Assembly (NCBI GenBank): GCA_023402275.1
Contig: JAEXCH010000010.1
Coordinates: 1 to 64,000 of the forward strand
Reading direction: 5' to 3'
Length of the DNA: 64,000 bases
From: Methanobacteriota archaeon
GTDB lineage: Archaea; Thermoplasmatota; Thermoplasmata; Methanomassiliicoccales; Methanomethylophilaceae
This document shows positions 27,438-36,388 of the stretch, piece by piece (within the stretch, counting starts at the first letter, position 1; every line of letters begins with the position of its first letter). Made by a program: the position numbers and the translations under genes. The notes beneath the pieces were generated by a model. The model was not told the origin of the DNA. It was given only the letters and a program-made list of their open reading frames with translations, and did not search any database.

Positions 27438-28624
27438 AGACATACACATGTGATGTTGTTGTCGTTGGAGCAGGTCCTGGCGGAAGCATGGCAGCGAAAT
27501 TCTGTGCACAGGGCGGGCTCGATACGATAATGATCGAGAAGAAGGCCGAGATCGGTGCACCGCTAAGGTGTGCCGAAGGTGTATCCAAGAAATGGTTGGA
27601 AGAGGTTGGAATAGTGCCCGATCCGGCATGGATATGCGCGGACATGGCCGGAGCGGTGATAAGGTCACCGAGCGGACACGAGTTCAAGCTCGATGAGAAG
27701 CACGCCGGTAATGAGGTCGGATATGTTCTGGAGAGACACCTCTTCGACAAGGCACTCGCAAGGGATGCCGCAGAAGCAGGTTCGAAGATAATGATGCGTA
27801 CCTCCTGTACCGATGTAATCAGAGAGAACGGAAAACTCGTCGGTATACGTGCCAAGAGCATGGGAGAGGATATCGAGATACGTGCAAAGGCAATAATCGC
27901 CGCTGACGGTTTCGAATCCCAGGTAGGAAGATGGGCAGGCATAGACACCAAGTTGGGACTGAATGATATCGATTCATGCATCCAGTACAGAATGGTCAAT
28001 GCAGATGTCGATCCCGAGTACTGCGAGTTCAATATCGGTACCGATACCGCACCCGGAGGATATCTTTGGATATTCCCCAAGGGTAACGGCGTCGCAAATG
28101 TAGGAATAGGCGTCATGGCAAAACTCTGTAACAATGCAGATCCCAAGAAGTTCCTTGACAAATTCATAGCCGAGGACCCGAGATTCAAGAACAGCCAGGC
28201 TGTCGAGATCGTCGGAGGAATGGTATCAACATGCCCAGGTCTTGACTGCGCTGTGGATGACAACATAATACTTGTCGGAGATGCAGCAAGGATCATAGAC
28301 CCGATAACCGGCGGAGGAATATGCCATGCATGCAGGACCGGGATGTACGCAGGAAAGGTACTTACCGAGTGTGCGATAAGAGGCGACTTCTCCAAGGAAG
28401 CATTGATGCCCTATGAGAAGATGTGGCGTGACAGGATGGAGGATAAGCTCTACAGGAACTGGATGGCAAAGGAAAGGCTCGCAGAGCTTGACAATGACAC
28501 CATTGATAAGCTTATACTGCTGATATCCGACTCTGACATAAAAGAGGTCAATGTCTATAACCTCCTGAAGGTCATAAAAGAGAAGTTCCCCAAGGTCGTC
28601 GAAGGCTTTGAGGACCTGATCTGA
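27434..28624 (+). CDS. Digeranylgeranylglycerophospholipid reductase
   Basis: This FAD-dependent enzyme saturates the isoprenoid chains of archaeal membrane lipids. The N-terminal Rossmann motif VVVVGAGPGGSMAA, a GVSKKWLEEVG substrate-side segment and the ILVGDAARIIDPITGGGI flavin motif are all typical of archaeal GGR. I start at the ATG overlapping the ferredoxin stop, giving 396 residues, because the upstream in-frame extension lies inside the ferredoxin gene. The operon tes-fd-ggr links chain saturation and tetraether formation. Confidence 0.93.
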   Translation: MKTYTCDVVVVGAGPGGSMAAKFCAQGGLDTIMIEKKAEIGAPLRCAEGVSKKWLEEVGIVPDPAWICADMAGAVIRSPSGHEFKLDEKHAGNEVGYVLERHLFDKALARDAAEAGSKIMMRTSCTDVIRENGKLVGIRAKSMGEDIEIRAKAIIAADGFESQVGRWAGIDTKLGLNDIDSCIQYRMVNADVDPEYCEFNIGTDTAPGGYLWIFPKGNGVANVGIGVMAKLCNNADPKKFLDKFIAEDPRFKNSQAVEIVGGMVSTCPGLDCAVDDNIILVGDAARIIDPITGGGICHACRTGMYAGKVLTECAIRGDFSKEALMPYEKMWRDRMEDKLYRNWMAKERLAELDNDTIDKLILLISDSDIKEVNVYNLLKVIKEKFPKVVEGFEDLI

Positions 28625-28628
28625 AAAC

Positions 28629-28642
28629 GTGGCTTCGGCCAC
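28629..28642. terminator. UUCG-loop terminator between ggr and mvk
   Basis: GTGGC-TTCG-GCCAC forms a 5-bp stem with a stable UUCG tetraloop, followed on the plus strand by TTTCATTTTTC. It separates two convergent genes 20 nt apart and can end both transcripts. Confidence 0.7.
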
Positions 28643-28644
28643 TT

Positions 28645-29595
28645 TCATTTTTCTTCTATCTTTGTAGATACCTTCACTCCATCGACACCCGTCTTAACAA
28701 TGAAAGGCAGGCCGCCGCGTGATGATATCGCATCACATACCTTTTCAGGATCATCAGTGAGGGCCACCATGCACCCTCCCCCTCCGGAACCTGTCAGCTT
28801 TGCGCCGTATGAATATGGCAGGGAGACGTTGACAAGTTTGTTCAGTTCGTTGCTTGAGACACCTAGTATCGATAAAAGCTTATGATCCTTGGTCATCAAT
28901 TCCCCGAGACCTACGACATCGTTCGATCCTATGGATATCATCCCGTCCAGGGTTATCTGGCCGATCTCATCCACCATGTCGGAAGCGAATCTGTTCCCGT
29001 CCTTGTATTTACGGACCTTCTCCACAAGCGGTCCTGTTGCGGCCCTTATCCCTGTGTATCCTATGACGAATGTCATTGTCGGCACATCTATCTTGGAGAT
29101 GTTCCATGTATTCTCGTTCTTTGTTATGTCCCAAAGATGATCCTCTTCATTTGCCGGTATGTTCAGGGCTATGCCGTGACCATAGGTGGAGGCGGAGGTA
29201 TCCATGGGACTTCCTCTGCCTTGACTGTAATATTCCGCTTCAAAGGATTCCTTGGCTATCTCCTTGGGATCCAATGATTTGTTGTTCAGTGCTCTCATGG
29301 CGGCGGAGAATGCTACCGAGAGCGCAGCCGATGATCCCAGGCCGGACCCTGTGGGTATCTTGCTGTCCATGTGAACGGAAACAGGGAGCATGTCGTTGTT
29401 GTTCGATATGTATCGCAGATGAGGATTCGCCCTGATATCCACGATCTCGTTGTTAATCTTGAATTCATCGGACCTCTTTACCTTGAGGTAGAATCTCCTG
29501 TTTATGGCCAGGGCTATTGCCGGTTTACCATAGACCACAGCATGCTCGCCCAGTATGACGAATTTGCCCGGTGCGGAGGCCGAGATATCGTTCAT
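28645..29595 (-). CDS. mvk: Mevalonate kinase
   Basis: A GHMP-family kinase of 316 residues that phosphorylates mevalonate for isoprenoid lipid synthesis. SAPGKFVILGEHAVVYGKPA, the ATP-loop PTGSGLGSSAALSV and the C-terminal TGSGGGGCMVAL are diagnostic of mevalonate kinase. It lies opposite the lipid operon, which fits the pathway. Its start overlaps the end of the upstream hypothetical gene by 4 nt. Confidence 0.94.
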   Translation of the reverse strand: MNDISASAPGKFVILGEHAVVYGKPAIALAINRRFYLKVKRSDEFKINNEIVDIRANPHLRYISNNNDMLPVSVHMDSKIPTGSGLGSSAALSVAFSAAMRALNNKSLDPKEIAKESFEAEYYSQGRGSPMDTSASTYGHGIALNIPANEEDHLWDITKNENTWNISKIDVPTMTFVIGYTGIRAATGPLVEKVRKYKDGNRFASDMVDEIGQITLDGMISIGSNDVVGLGELMTKDHKLLSILGVSSNELNKLVNVSLPYSYGAKLTGSGGGGCMVALTDDPEKVCDAISSRGGLPFIVKTGVDGVKVSTKIEEK

Positions 29596-30119
29596 TCTGT
29601 CAATCCGTATTTGGAGAGGGTCTCTCTTATAGCATCGTTCGGTGTCCTTTTCTCAAGAAGGGGCTGAGGGATGTCCCACCATCTCTCCTCGAATTCCAGA
29701 ACAGCGTTCTCATACGCTTCCTCATCCGGGAAATCCTCTATCTTGATTCCCATCAGTGCCTGCTGGTGCTCTTTGAAAAGATCCACTTTGAATCTCTTGT
29801 TCGTCAGGGAGACCCCAAGGAACATGTCGAAATAGAAGGTGACATCAAGGCCCAGATCTATGGGATTGGAGTCGCTGATCATATCAAGTATGCTGTTGGC
29901 GGTCATGCTGAAGATAATCTTGCGTTTTGCCTCCTCTGGTATGTCCATGTTGTCCACTTCCTCCATGAGCTCGTTGTACCAGAGATCTGAAAGGGCATTG
30001 ACTCTTTCAGGGGTCTTCTCATAGAGCTGTCTGTGGGCCATCTCATCTTGGGACTGTTCGTCATCGCTCATCCCGAATAGGTCTGCGTTTGGGTCATCAA
30101 AGTTTATTCTCTCATCCAT
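29592..30119 (-). CDS. Hypothetical acidic protein
   Basis: A 175-residue, strongly acidic cytoplasmic protein with no signal or TM segment. An N-terminal disordered-looking stretch (DDPNADLFGMSDDEQSQDE) is followed by a helical region and the segments LGLDVTFYFDMFLGVSL and EERWWDIPQPLLEKRTPND. I recognise no family. It sits between an aminotransferase (4-nt gap) and mevalonate kinase (4-nt overlap), so it is cotranscribed with both. Confidence 0.75.
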   Translation of the reverse strand: MDERINFDDPNADLFGMSDDEQSQDEMAHRQLYEKTPERVNALSDLWYNELMEEVDNMDIPEEAKRKIIFSMTANSILDMISDSNPIDLGLDVTFYFDMFLGVSLTNKRFKVDLFKEHQQALMGIKIEDFPDEEAYENAVLEFEERWWDIPQPLLEKRTPNDAIRETLSKYGLTE

Positions 30120-30123
30120 TTGA

Positions 30124-31248
30124 TCATCTCAGTTTCTTCATTGTGTCAGCCAATATGTCCATTCCGGCATTGATCTTAGACTCATCGGCCGCGTATGAGA
30201 ATCTAAGATGCCCTTCACCGTATTTTCCAAAGGATGATCCCGGTGTACAGATCAATCCGTTCTTGACAAGTTCGTTAGCAAGGTTCACGGATGTCATCTT
30301 AAGATCGAAGGAAGGGAATGCGTAGAACGATCCCTTAGGAGGCATCATGCTCATTCCCTCTATCTCGCTGATCCTATTATAGATAAGGTCCCTTCTTCCC
30401 TTGAATACCTTCCTTGCGTTATCCAGATAGGGGTCCATAACAGGTAATGCGTTAAGTATCCCGAACTGTGCGGGCATGTTGGGGCTGGCACAGAGGTGGT
30501 ACTGCATCTTTATCAGATCGTTCATGATCTCCGTATCCGAACATATGAGTCCCATTCTCCATCCCGTGACGGCCATCATCTTCGAGAATCCGTTGATGAC
30601 TATTGACCGATCAAGATGTGGCATGAAGGAGCGGTGTTCTCCCTCGTAGATATAAGCGTCATAGACCTCGTCGGAAAGGATCATTATTTCCTTATCCTCG
30701 GCAAGGTCCAATATCGCTTTGTAGGTCTGTTCATCAAGAACTCCGCCTGTGGGATTGGAAGGACTGTTAACTACTATCATCTTAGTCCTTTCCGTGATAA
30801 GGGATTGAATATCATCCATATCCGGTTGGAACTCCCCATCTGTCAATCTGTATTCGACAGGGACACCCCCTGCAAGCTGGGTATGAGGCGAATAAATGAC
30901 AAATCCAGGACTTGGGACAAGGACCTCATCTCCCGGGTCTATAAATGCTTGTGTCGCTTCCAACAATGCAGAGGATCCGCTTGGCGTGATCATTATATTA
31001 TCGGAAGTAAGCTCAGCATATCTGGAGAACCATTTAGCAACAGCTTCCCTCAGTTCGATTATCCCCGGGGTAGGTCCGTATTTGTTCAGACCTTCCGATG
31101 CTGCCTTGTTCATTCCTTGAATGGCCTCCTTCGGAGGGTCCAGGTCCGGTTCCCCAAGACCAAGATTGATCGAATTCGGACCGGCAAGATCGAACATCTT
31201 CCTTATGCCTGACATGGGAATGGACCCAAGTCTGTCTGACACCTTCAT
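30124..31248 (-). CDS. PLP-dependent class I/II aminotransferase (AspC-like)
   Basis: This 374-residue fold-type I aminotransferase has NLGLGEPDLDPP at the N-terminus, VNSPSNPTGG, DEVYDAYIYEG and the PLP-binding lysine in INGFSKMMAVTGWRMG. The C-terminal substrate Arg region GEGHLRFSYA is present. Specificity (Asp, aromatic or other) cannot be told from the sequence. It is first in a three-gene minus-strand operon with the acidic hypothetical protein and mevalonate kinase. Confidence 0.9.
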   Translation of the reverse strand: MKVSDRLGSIPMSGIRKMFDLAGPNSINLGLGEPDLDPPKEAIQGMNKAASEGLNKYGPTPGIIELREAVAKWFSRYAELTSDNIMITPSGSSALLEATQAFIDPGDEVLVPSPGFVIYSPHTQLAGGVPVEYRLTDGEFQPDMDDIQSLITERTKMIVVNSPSNPTGGVLDEQTYKAILDLAEDKEIMILSDEVYDAYIYEGEHRSFMPHLDRSIVINGFSKMMAVTGWRMGLICSDTEIMNDLIKMQYHLCASPNMPAQFGILNALPVMDPYLDNARKVFKGRRDLIYNRISEIEGMSMMPPKGSFYAFPSFDLKMTSVNLANELVKNGLICTPGSSFGKYGEGHLRFSYAADESKINAGMDILADTMKKLR

Positions 31249-31386
31249 AAGGGGGTTATCTACTGCATATTATATTGTTTTATTTCGGGACTTCCATGAA
31301 ACCATCGCTTTGATCAGATAATGATAATGATGTGTTAGGTTCAGTCATAAGGTGTTGGCAGGCGATGGGGGGTTCATCTGAAAAAT

Positions 31387-31450
31387 CATTTCACCTCCGG
31401 GCGGATCGATCTAACAAGAAACTGTTACGTCCAAGGATGGGATGGGCGTG
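31387..31450 (+). repeat. Conserved subterminal block pair of IS A
   Basis: Two blocks shared with IS B: CATTTCACCTCCGGGCGG (31387-31404; 15 of 18 match CATTTCACTCCCGGACGG at about 32479) and CCAAGGATGGGATGGGCGTG (31431-31450; 19 of 20 match 32522-32541). The spacing between them is almost equal in both elements. They lie in the non-coding region before the transposase and may be transposase-binding or regulatory sites. Confidence 0.6.
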
Positions 31451-31514
31451 ACGGTCAGAATGGCCATCGCCGGCACGATAAGCTGGCAAGAAGCATAAAG
31501 GTTTGTTGCGGATA

Positions 31515-32407
31515 ATGGGTGCGGCCGTTATACCTGAGTACAGTTGTAGGAAGGACAATCACATTTTCTTATATCAACAGAAGATGACTTTGCTGGTATT
31601 GAGGCAGGAAGAATCGGTATCGTATGAGAGATTCTGTGAGAAACTGGACTCTTATCCCGTGATGATCGAATTGTTGGGTCTGGAGCGTGTCCCTCATCCT
31701 GCCACCTTATCGAAATTCTCCAGTATAATTGAACATGAATATCTTGATCTTGTTATTACGTGTTTCTATCTCGCCGTAAGGAATGAGGGGCCGATAGCAT
31801 CATTGGACAGCACAGGACTGTCCGTTTCGTCAGCTTCCAAACACATTCTTAGGAGAATTAAACAAATTGGATCATCTACCGATGAAAAGACATCCGTAGT
31901 AAGAGGGTTCGTAAAGCATCCTTTATTTGTGAGGTCGAGACCAACATGATACTGTCTGCGGACCTACTGACGAAGAGTGTTCATGATATCATGATCGGAA
32001 AGAGAACGGTGGAAAGACTGTCATCAGCGGATATGAGAGTATCATATCTGACCGCAGACAAAGAGTATGATTCCGAAGGGTTCTACATAATTGTGAAAGA
32101 ATGTCTGGGTGATGTGTCCCTCATACCACCCAGGAATACGGCTGAGAGAAAACATGACAACGAAATAAGAAGGACGAAAGAAAAGAGCAGATCGGGATCA
32201 AAATGTATGCCTGGTGATCTCCTGTACAAGAACATCTATCACAAATGGGACAACTCAGAAAGTACCAACTTATCCTTCAAGCGCATATTTGGAGAGAATA
32301 TACTCTCACATAAGGAGCACTCGAAATGCTCAGAGGCATTGTTCAGAGTGATAGCGTATAACTTGGAACATGTGGATAGATTAGGGTTCACAGGGGAATT
32401 CACCTGA
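31515..32407 (+). pseudogene. Transposase of IS A, two frames joined by a -1 shift
   Basis: The first frame (to 31949) has an IS5-type N-terminal domain (YERFCEKLDSYPVM, PHPATLSKFSSII) and the first catalytic Asp in ASLDSTGLS. The second frame (open from about 31882 to 32407) carries EVETN, the second Asp in LTADKEYD and the Glu in NSESTNLSFKRIFGE. A -1 shift anywhere between about 31882 and 31949 joins them. GAAAAG at 31884-31889 is a possible slip site. Either this is programmed frameshifting, common in some IS families, or a single inactivating indel. No other disruption is visible. Confidence 0.75.
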
Positions 32408-32478
32408 GGGATGGTTTCATAGAAGCCGAGTTAATATGCTTTGGTGAAACCATGAACAAAGATTAACCTCCCGCTGTT

Positions 32479-32541
32479 CATTTCACTCCCGGACGGCTGC
32501 TCCGTTAGAAAGAATGGCCGCCCAAGGATGGGATTGGCGTG
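32479..32541 (+). repeat. Conserved subterminal block pair of IS B
   Basis: Counterpart of the blocks at 31387-31450. The conservation is stronger than that of the adjoining sequence although the IS B transposase has decayed. Confidence 0.55.
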
Positions 32542-33464
32542 CGCAGTAGGAGGGTAACCTCCAGACAAGATAGATTGGCCTCCATTATTAAGGCCACGTC
32601 CTCTGTCTTGGAGGGATTGGGTGTTCCGAGGTATTCCTCGGAATTCAGTAATCGATTGTATGATGTCCATTTGAAGATAGGATGGTTGATAATAAGACAA
32701 CATCTGGACGTCTCTTTCAGAGAGTTGTGTTCCATACTTCCTTCGCTGAGGGTATGTAGAGGCCGGATACCAAATCATTCCACGCTGGTGAAGTTCTCTC
32801 AAGGGGCGGATGCGAAGTCGATGGATAAGGTGCTGCAGGCACTGGCGCATATGCTGTGTTGAACAGAGATGATCATAGCCACGGATGCGACAGGATTCTT
32901 GTGTTTCAATGCTTCAAGACATTTCATAAAGATATTGAATGAAATGCGGTTCCGGTATAACGTGTAAGAGCAACATAATGGGGGATTCTCCAAGGCATCG
33001 TTCGCCGTTGACACGGAAACGAAGATGATATTTGGCTTGTGATTGTGTGGATCCGCCAATGCCGATGTGAAGAGGATAACGTTCCTGATAGACGATCCGG
33101 TCAAGGAGAGATTCGATGTCGCTCACGTGGTCGCCGATAAAGGATATGATGCGGAATATGTTCATGTTGACATCCATGATAGACTGAATATGGAGGCATT
33201 CATTCCTGTGAGGAAGATAGAACCGGCGAGTATGGAGACCTCCAGAGTAAAGACCTCAGGATTTAACAGAGGGAGAATGAAGTTCTTCTTCGACAAAGAA
33301 ACATACAACCGAAGATCGCAGGTGGAAACAGTCGTTCCATGGTCAAGCGTAAGATGAGAGACACAGTCTACAGAATATGTGGGGCTTCCAAACACAAGGG
33401 GGCCCTGTTCAGATGCATAGCTCACAATATCAGGAGACTCATGGGTGCAGGTCATTCATTATAA
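32539..33464 (+). pseudogene. Decayed transposase of IS B
   Basis: A single reading frame keeps transposase similarity (FRELCSILPSL, IPNHSTLVKFSQGAD, ATDATGFLCFNASRH, VVADKGYDAEYVHV, YNRRSQVETVV) but is interrupted by TGA (32860), TAA and TGA before 33040. A frameshift near 33335 then leads into KRKMRDTVYRICGAS and the C-terminus ALFRCIAHNIRRLM. First and second Asp and the Glu region can still be seen. It cannot make an active protein. Confidence 0.8.
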
Positions 33465-33527
33465 TATGGTTTTACCAGAGCATTATTTCGGTCAAACCAT
33501 TAATAGGGGGATGTACGATATACCTCT

Positions 33528-33911
33528 ATGGCAGTTATGGCGGGAAGGAATCTGATACTTTTGGATATCGCAGGGATGTTAATACTGGCGGTAGGAGCCT
33601 TGAGCATTAGTGGTCTGATCCCTATTCCGAATGCCCTTGCGATCTTGATCATGATAATTGGCATGATGATGATCGCAATGTCCTCGTTGTTCATACATCT
33701 CTATGGATCCAAAATAAGGAAACAACATAACGAATTCGTAAGATTCGACAAGGTCAGGAGCGAGGCCAGACTAGTTCCGAATGATCTCGATGAAGGATAC
33801 ATCATCGATTATACCGCAGATCTTGAGAATGCCATAATTTACACAAAAAATAGGCTGCATATTGAAGATGAAGATATACAAATCGAACCGATATATAAAG
33901 AGATAAATTGA
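33528..33911 (+). CDS. Small membrane protein, unknown function
   Basis: A 127-residue protein with two adjoining hydrophobic segments (about 8-30 and 35-60) and a soluble, charged C-terminal half of about 65 residues with LVPNDLDEGYIIDYTADLEN. It begins just after the decayed insertion sequence and is followed 18 nt later by the HD phosphohydrolase gene. I recognise no family. Cotranscription suggests it may anchor or sense for the HD protein. Confidence 0.65.
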   Translation: MAVMAGRNLILLDIAGMLILAVGALSISGLIPIPNALAILIMIIGMMMIAMSSLFIHLYGSKIRKQHNEFVRFDKVRSEARLVPNDLDEGYIIDYTADLENAIIYTKNRLHIEDEDIQIEPIYKEIN

Positions 33912-33929
33912 ATACAAAATGGTGAAAAG

Positions 33930-35117
33930 ATGTCAAAAGAAAAAAAAGCACTCAATGCCAACATTCTGTATCTCATGTTCGATACTGCGAATATGCACAG
34001 ATGGAACGATCACCTAAGAACTATAGATCTTACAGAACTAGATAAACAGGCACATAAGGCTGCTATAGCATGGGTCATTGGCAAGTATGAGGAAACAGAG
34101 GGAGGTTCAAGTGTAGATTGGACAAAAATAATTGAAAATTCTCTTTTTTCATTCATACAGAGGTCTGTATTAACTGATTTAAAACCTCAGGTTTTCCACA
34201 GAGTCATATCGGAAAAATCCGATGAGGTCAATAAATATGTGATGGAAACATTTGACAAGTTCGTACCTGACTCTGATCCAAATTTCAGAAACAGACTTCA
34301 AAGATATCTGCGGTCTGATAAAAAATCAAAAGAAGATGACATAATCAGTGCGGCACACTATCTGGCAACAAAATGGGAATTTGATGCAATATATGATGCT
34401 AACCGCTCCAGGTATGGAATAGAGGAGACAAAGAAGAAAGTATATCTTCAAACCAACCAACACAAGGATCTTGCAGGTGTGAAAGAAATATTGTGCAATC
34501 AGCTTACATTTGGGTTCATAGATCTGATTGGGCAGCTAAGGTTCCAGCAAAGATGGGCAAGGACTCCTAGAATACCAAAAACAACTGTCCTGGGTCATTC
34601 ACTACTGGTTGCTAACATGATATACTTGTGTGATGTTGATAGAAATGCATCTGACAGACAGATATACACCAACTACTACACAGCATTATTCCACGATCTC
34701 CCAGAAGTTCTGACCAAAGATGTTATAAGTCCAATAAAAGAGAATGTCGCAGGGTTGGCTGAACTCCTTGAATCGTATGAGAGGGAGTTGGTAGAATTGG
34801 AGATCATGCCACTGGTACCAGAAGCCTGGCAGAAAGAACTCAGGACGATGGTCCTTGAACCATTTGAGGGAGTAGAGGATGAAGCATTCCGAGAAAGAAC
34901 GGGACCCGATATAAAATCCTGTGATATGATGGCTGCATACATAGAAGCCAAAGCATCTGTATATTACGGCATATCATCGCGACCACTTGTAGATGGGATA
35001 ATAAATCTCAAAAAGAATCTTAAAGAGAGAGGAACCAACATCGGTGCGAAAGAGCTATTGGAAGATTTGGACGAACTCCTTGATTCTGATGAGTTGATCA
35101 TTGATTGTTTTAATTAA
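33930..35117 (+). CDS. HD-domain phosphohydrolase, YfbR (HD_3)-like, with N-terminal extension
   Basis: This 395-residue protein has a C-terminal HD domain with H223 (VLGHSLLVANM), H255-D256 (LFHDLPEVLTKDVISPIK) and D332 (SCDMMAAYIEA). The HDxxEVLTxDxxxPxK signature is that of YfbR-type 5'-deoxynucleotidases, which dephosphorylate dNMPs. The first 200 or so residues are not part of that family and I recognise no domain in them. Codons are more A+T-rich than in flanking genes, and it lies beside insertion sequences, which points to recent gain. Its 3' end overlaps the end of serS on the other strand by 4 nt. Confidence 0.75.
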   Translation: MSKEKKALNANILYLMFDTANMHRWNDHLRTIDLTELDKQAHKAAIAWVIGKYEETEGGSSVDWTKIIENSLFSFIQRSVLTDLKPQVFHRVISEKSDEVNKYVMETFDKFVPDSDPNFRNRLQRYLRSDKKSKEDDIISAAHYLATKWEFDAIYDANRSRYGIEETKKKVYLQTNQHKDLAGVKEILCNQLTFGFIDLIGQLRFQQRWARTPRIPKTTVLGHSLLVANMIYLCDVDRNASDRQIYTNYYTALFHDLPEVLTKDVISPIKENVAGLAELLESYERELVELEIMPLVPEAWQKELRTMVLEPFEGVEDEAFRERTGPDIKSCDMMAAYIEAKASVYYGISSRPLVDGIINLKKNLKERGTNIGAKELLEDLDELLDSDELIIDCFN

Positions 35118-36379
35118 CCAATGGTTTCTTGCCCTCTCATGTATTTCCTTAACACTTCGGGTATCGTTACGGTACCATCCTTGTTCTGGTAGTTCTCCAA
35201 TATCGCCACCATGGTTCTGGGAAGTGCCAATCCTGAACCGTTGAGCGTGTGTATGAACTCGCTCTTGAGATGAGGCTCGGGCCTGAATTTTATCCTTGCC
35301 CTTCTTGCCTGGAAATCAGTGAAGTTGGAACACGACGATGCCTCAAGCCATACGTCATTGGCGGGAGCATGAAGTTCTATGTCATAACATTTGGAGCACG
35401 AGAAGCTCATGTCCCCTGTACAAAGCAACAGTACACGATACGGCAGACCCAATCCTTTGATGATCTCCTCCGCATTCCCTCTGAGGTCCTCCAGAACATC
35501 ATATGAGGTATCGGGATGGACAAATCTGACCATCTCGACCTTGTTGAACTCGTGTACCCTGATTATGCCCTTTGTATCGGCGTGTTTTCCGACCTCCCTT
35601 CTGAATGATGGGAGGTATGCTGTGTAGAGAATAGGTAATTGATCCTTCTCCAGGATCTCATCCATGAACAGATTCGTGATCGGGACCTCTGCGGTCGGAT
35701 TCAGGAACATATCGTCCTTTTCCATGTGGTACATGTCCTCTTTAAGATTCGGATATTGGCCTGTACCTGTAAGGGCCGCCTTGTTCACAACGACCGGAGG
35801 GAACACCTCTGTGTAACCCTGATCCATATGTACATCCAGGAAGTAGTTTATGAGCGCACGTTCCAGACGTGCCCCGTCTCCTTTCAAACAGTAGAATCCG
35901 CTCCCTGCTACCTTTACAGCTCTGTCGAAATCTATTATGTCCAGGGCCTCTGCGATCTCCCAATGTTGTTTGGGAGTGAAATCGAACCTCTTCTTATCAC
36001 CGTGTTCGTAGATCACTACATTTTCCGTGCTGTCCTTTCCGATCGGGACGGAATCGTGAGGTATGTTGGGGATGTTCAGTATACAATCCTCTCTTATCGT
36101 TTCAAGTTCGGCCATCCTGCTGTCGTTGGATTTGATACTGTCGGCGACATCCTTCATCTCGGATATCTTCGAATCCTTTTCCTCTCCCTTCGGCATCTTG
36201 GATATCTGCATCGATACTTCGTTCCTTACCTTCCTGAGACGATTGTTCTCGTCGGTCAGGGACCTCCACTCGGAGTCCGCGGCAAGGAATCTGTCCAGTA
36301 TCTCAGTGTCCTTGTTCCTGTTGATGAGCATCTTCCTGATCATCTCGGGCTCTGACCTGATAATGTTGACATCCAGCAT
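35114..36379 (-). CDS. serS: Seryl-tRNA synthetase
   Basis: This 421-residue class II synthetase charges tRNA-Ser. An N-terminal coiled-coil arm (about 25-100, EWRSLTDENNRLRKVRNEVS) precedes motif 2 (FRREVGKHADTKG) and motif 3 (GSGLALPRTMVAILENYQN). It is the common bacterial-type SerRS, not the rare methanogen SerRS with a separate N-terminal domain. Its upstream neighbours on the same strand are YhbY and rnp4, 9 nt away. Confidence 0.96.
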   Translation of the reverse strand: MLDVNIIRSEPEMIRKMLINRNKDTEILDRFLAADSEWRSLTDENNRLRKVRNEVSMQISKMPKGEEKDSKISEMKDVADSIKSNDSRMAELETIREDCILNIPNIPHDSVPIGKDSTENVVIYEHGDKKRFDFTPKQHWEIAEALDIIDFDRAVKVAGSGFYCLKGDGARLERALINYFLDVHMDQGYTEVFPPVVVNKAALTGTGQYPNLKEDMYHMEKDDMFLNPTAEVPITNLFMDEILEKDQLPILYTAYLPSFRREVGKHADTKGIIRVHEFNKVEMVRFVHPDTSYDVLEDLRGNAEEIIKGLGLPYRVLLLCTGDMSFSCSKCYDIELHAPANDVWLEASSCSNFTDFQARRARIKFRPEPHLKSEFIHTLNGSGLALPRTMVAILENYQNKDGTVTIPEVLRKYMRGQETIG

Positions 36380-36388
36380 TTCGACACC

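Larger units (their letters stand above)
31291..32425 (+). mobile_element. Insertion sequence A (IS5/IS4-superfamily, DDE)
   Basis: The element is bounded by 19-bp imperfect inverted repeats: CTTCCATGAAACCATCGCT (31291-31309) and the reverse complement of AGGGATGGTTTCATAGAAG (32407-32425), matching at 17 of 19 positions. It is 1135 bp long with about 200 bp of non-coding sequence before the transposase frame. I see no clear target-site duplication, possibly because a second related element lies directly next to its right end. Confidence 0.75.
32437..33482 (+). mobile_element. Insertion sequence B, decayed relative of IS A
   Basis: The element has 17-bp imperfect inverted repeats: TGCTTTGGTGAAACCAT (32437-32453) and the reverse complement of ATGGTTTTACCAGAGCA (33466-33482), 15 of 17 matching. 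Its ends contain the same GAAACCAT core as those of IS A and lie only about 11 bp from the IS A right end. Its transposase is broken. The exact outer borders are uncertain by a few tens of bases. Confidence 0.6.

Noticed and set aside
32539..33464. Reading the in-frame TGA codons of the IS B transposase as selenocysteine or a recoded codon
   Set aside because: A TAA in the same frame and a frameshift further on show ordinary decay.
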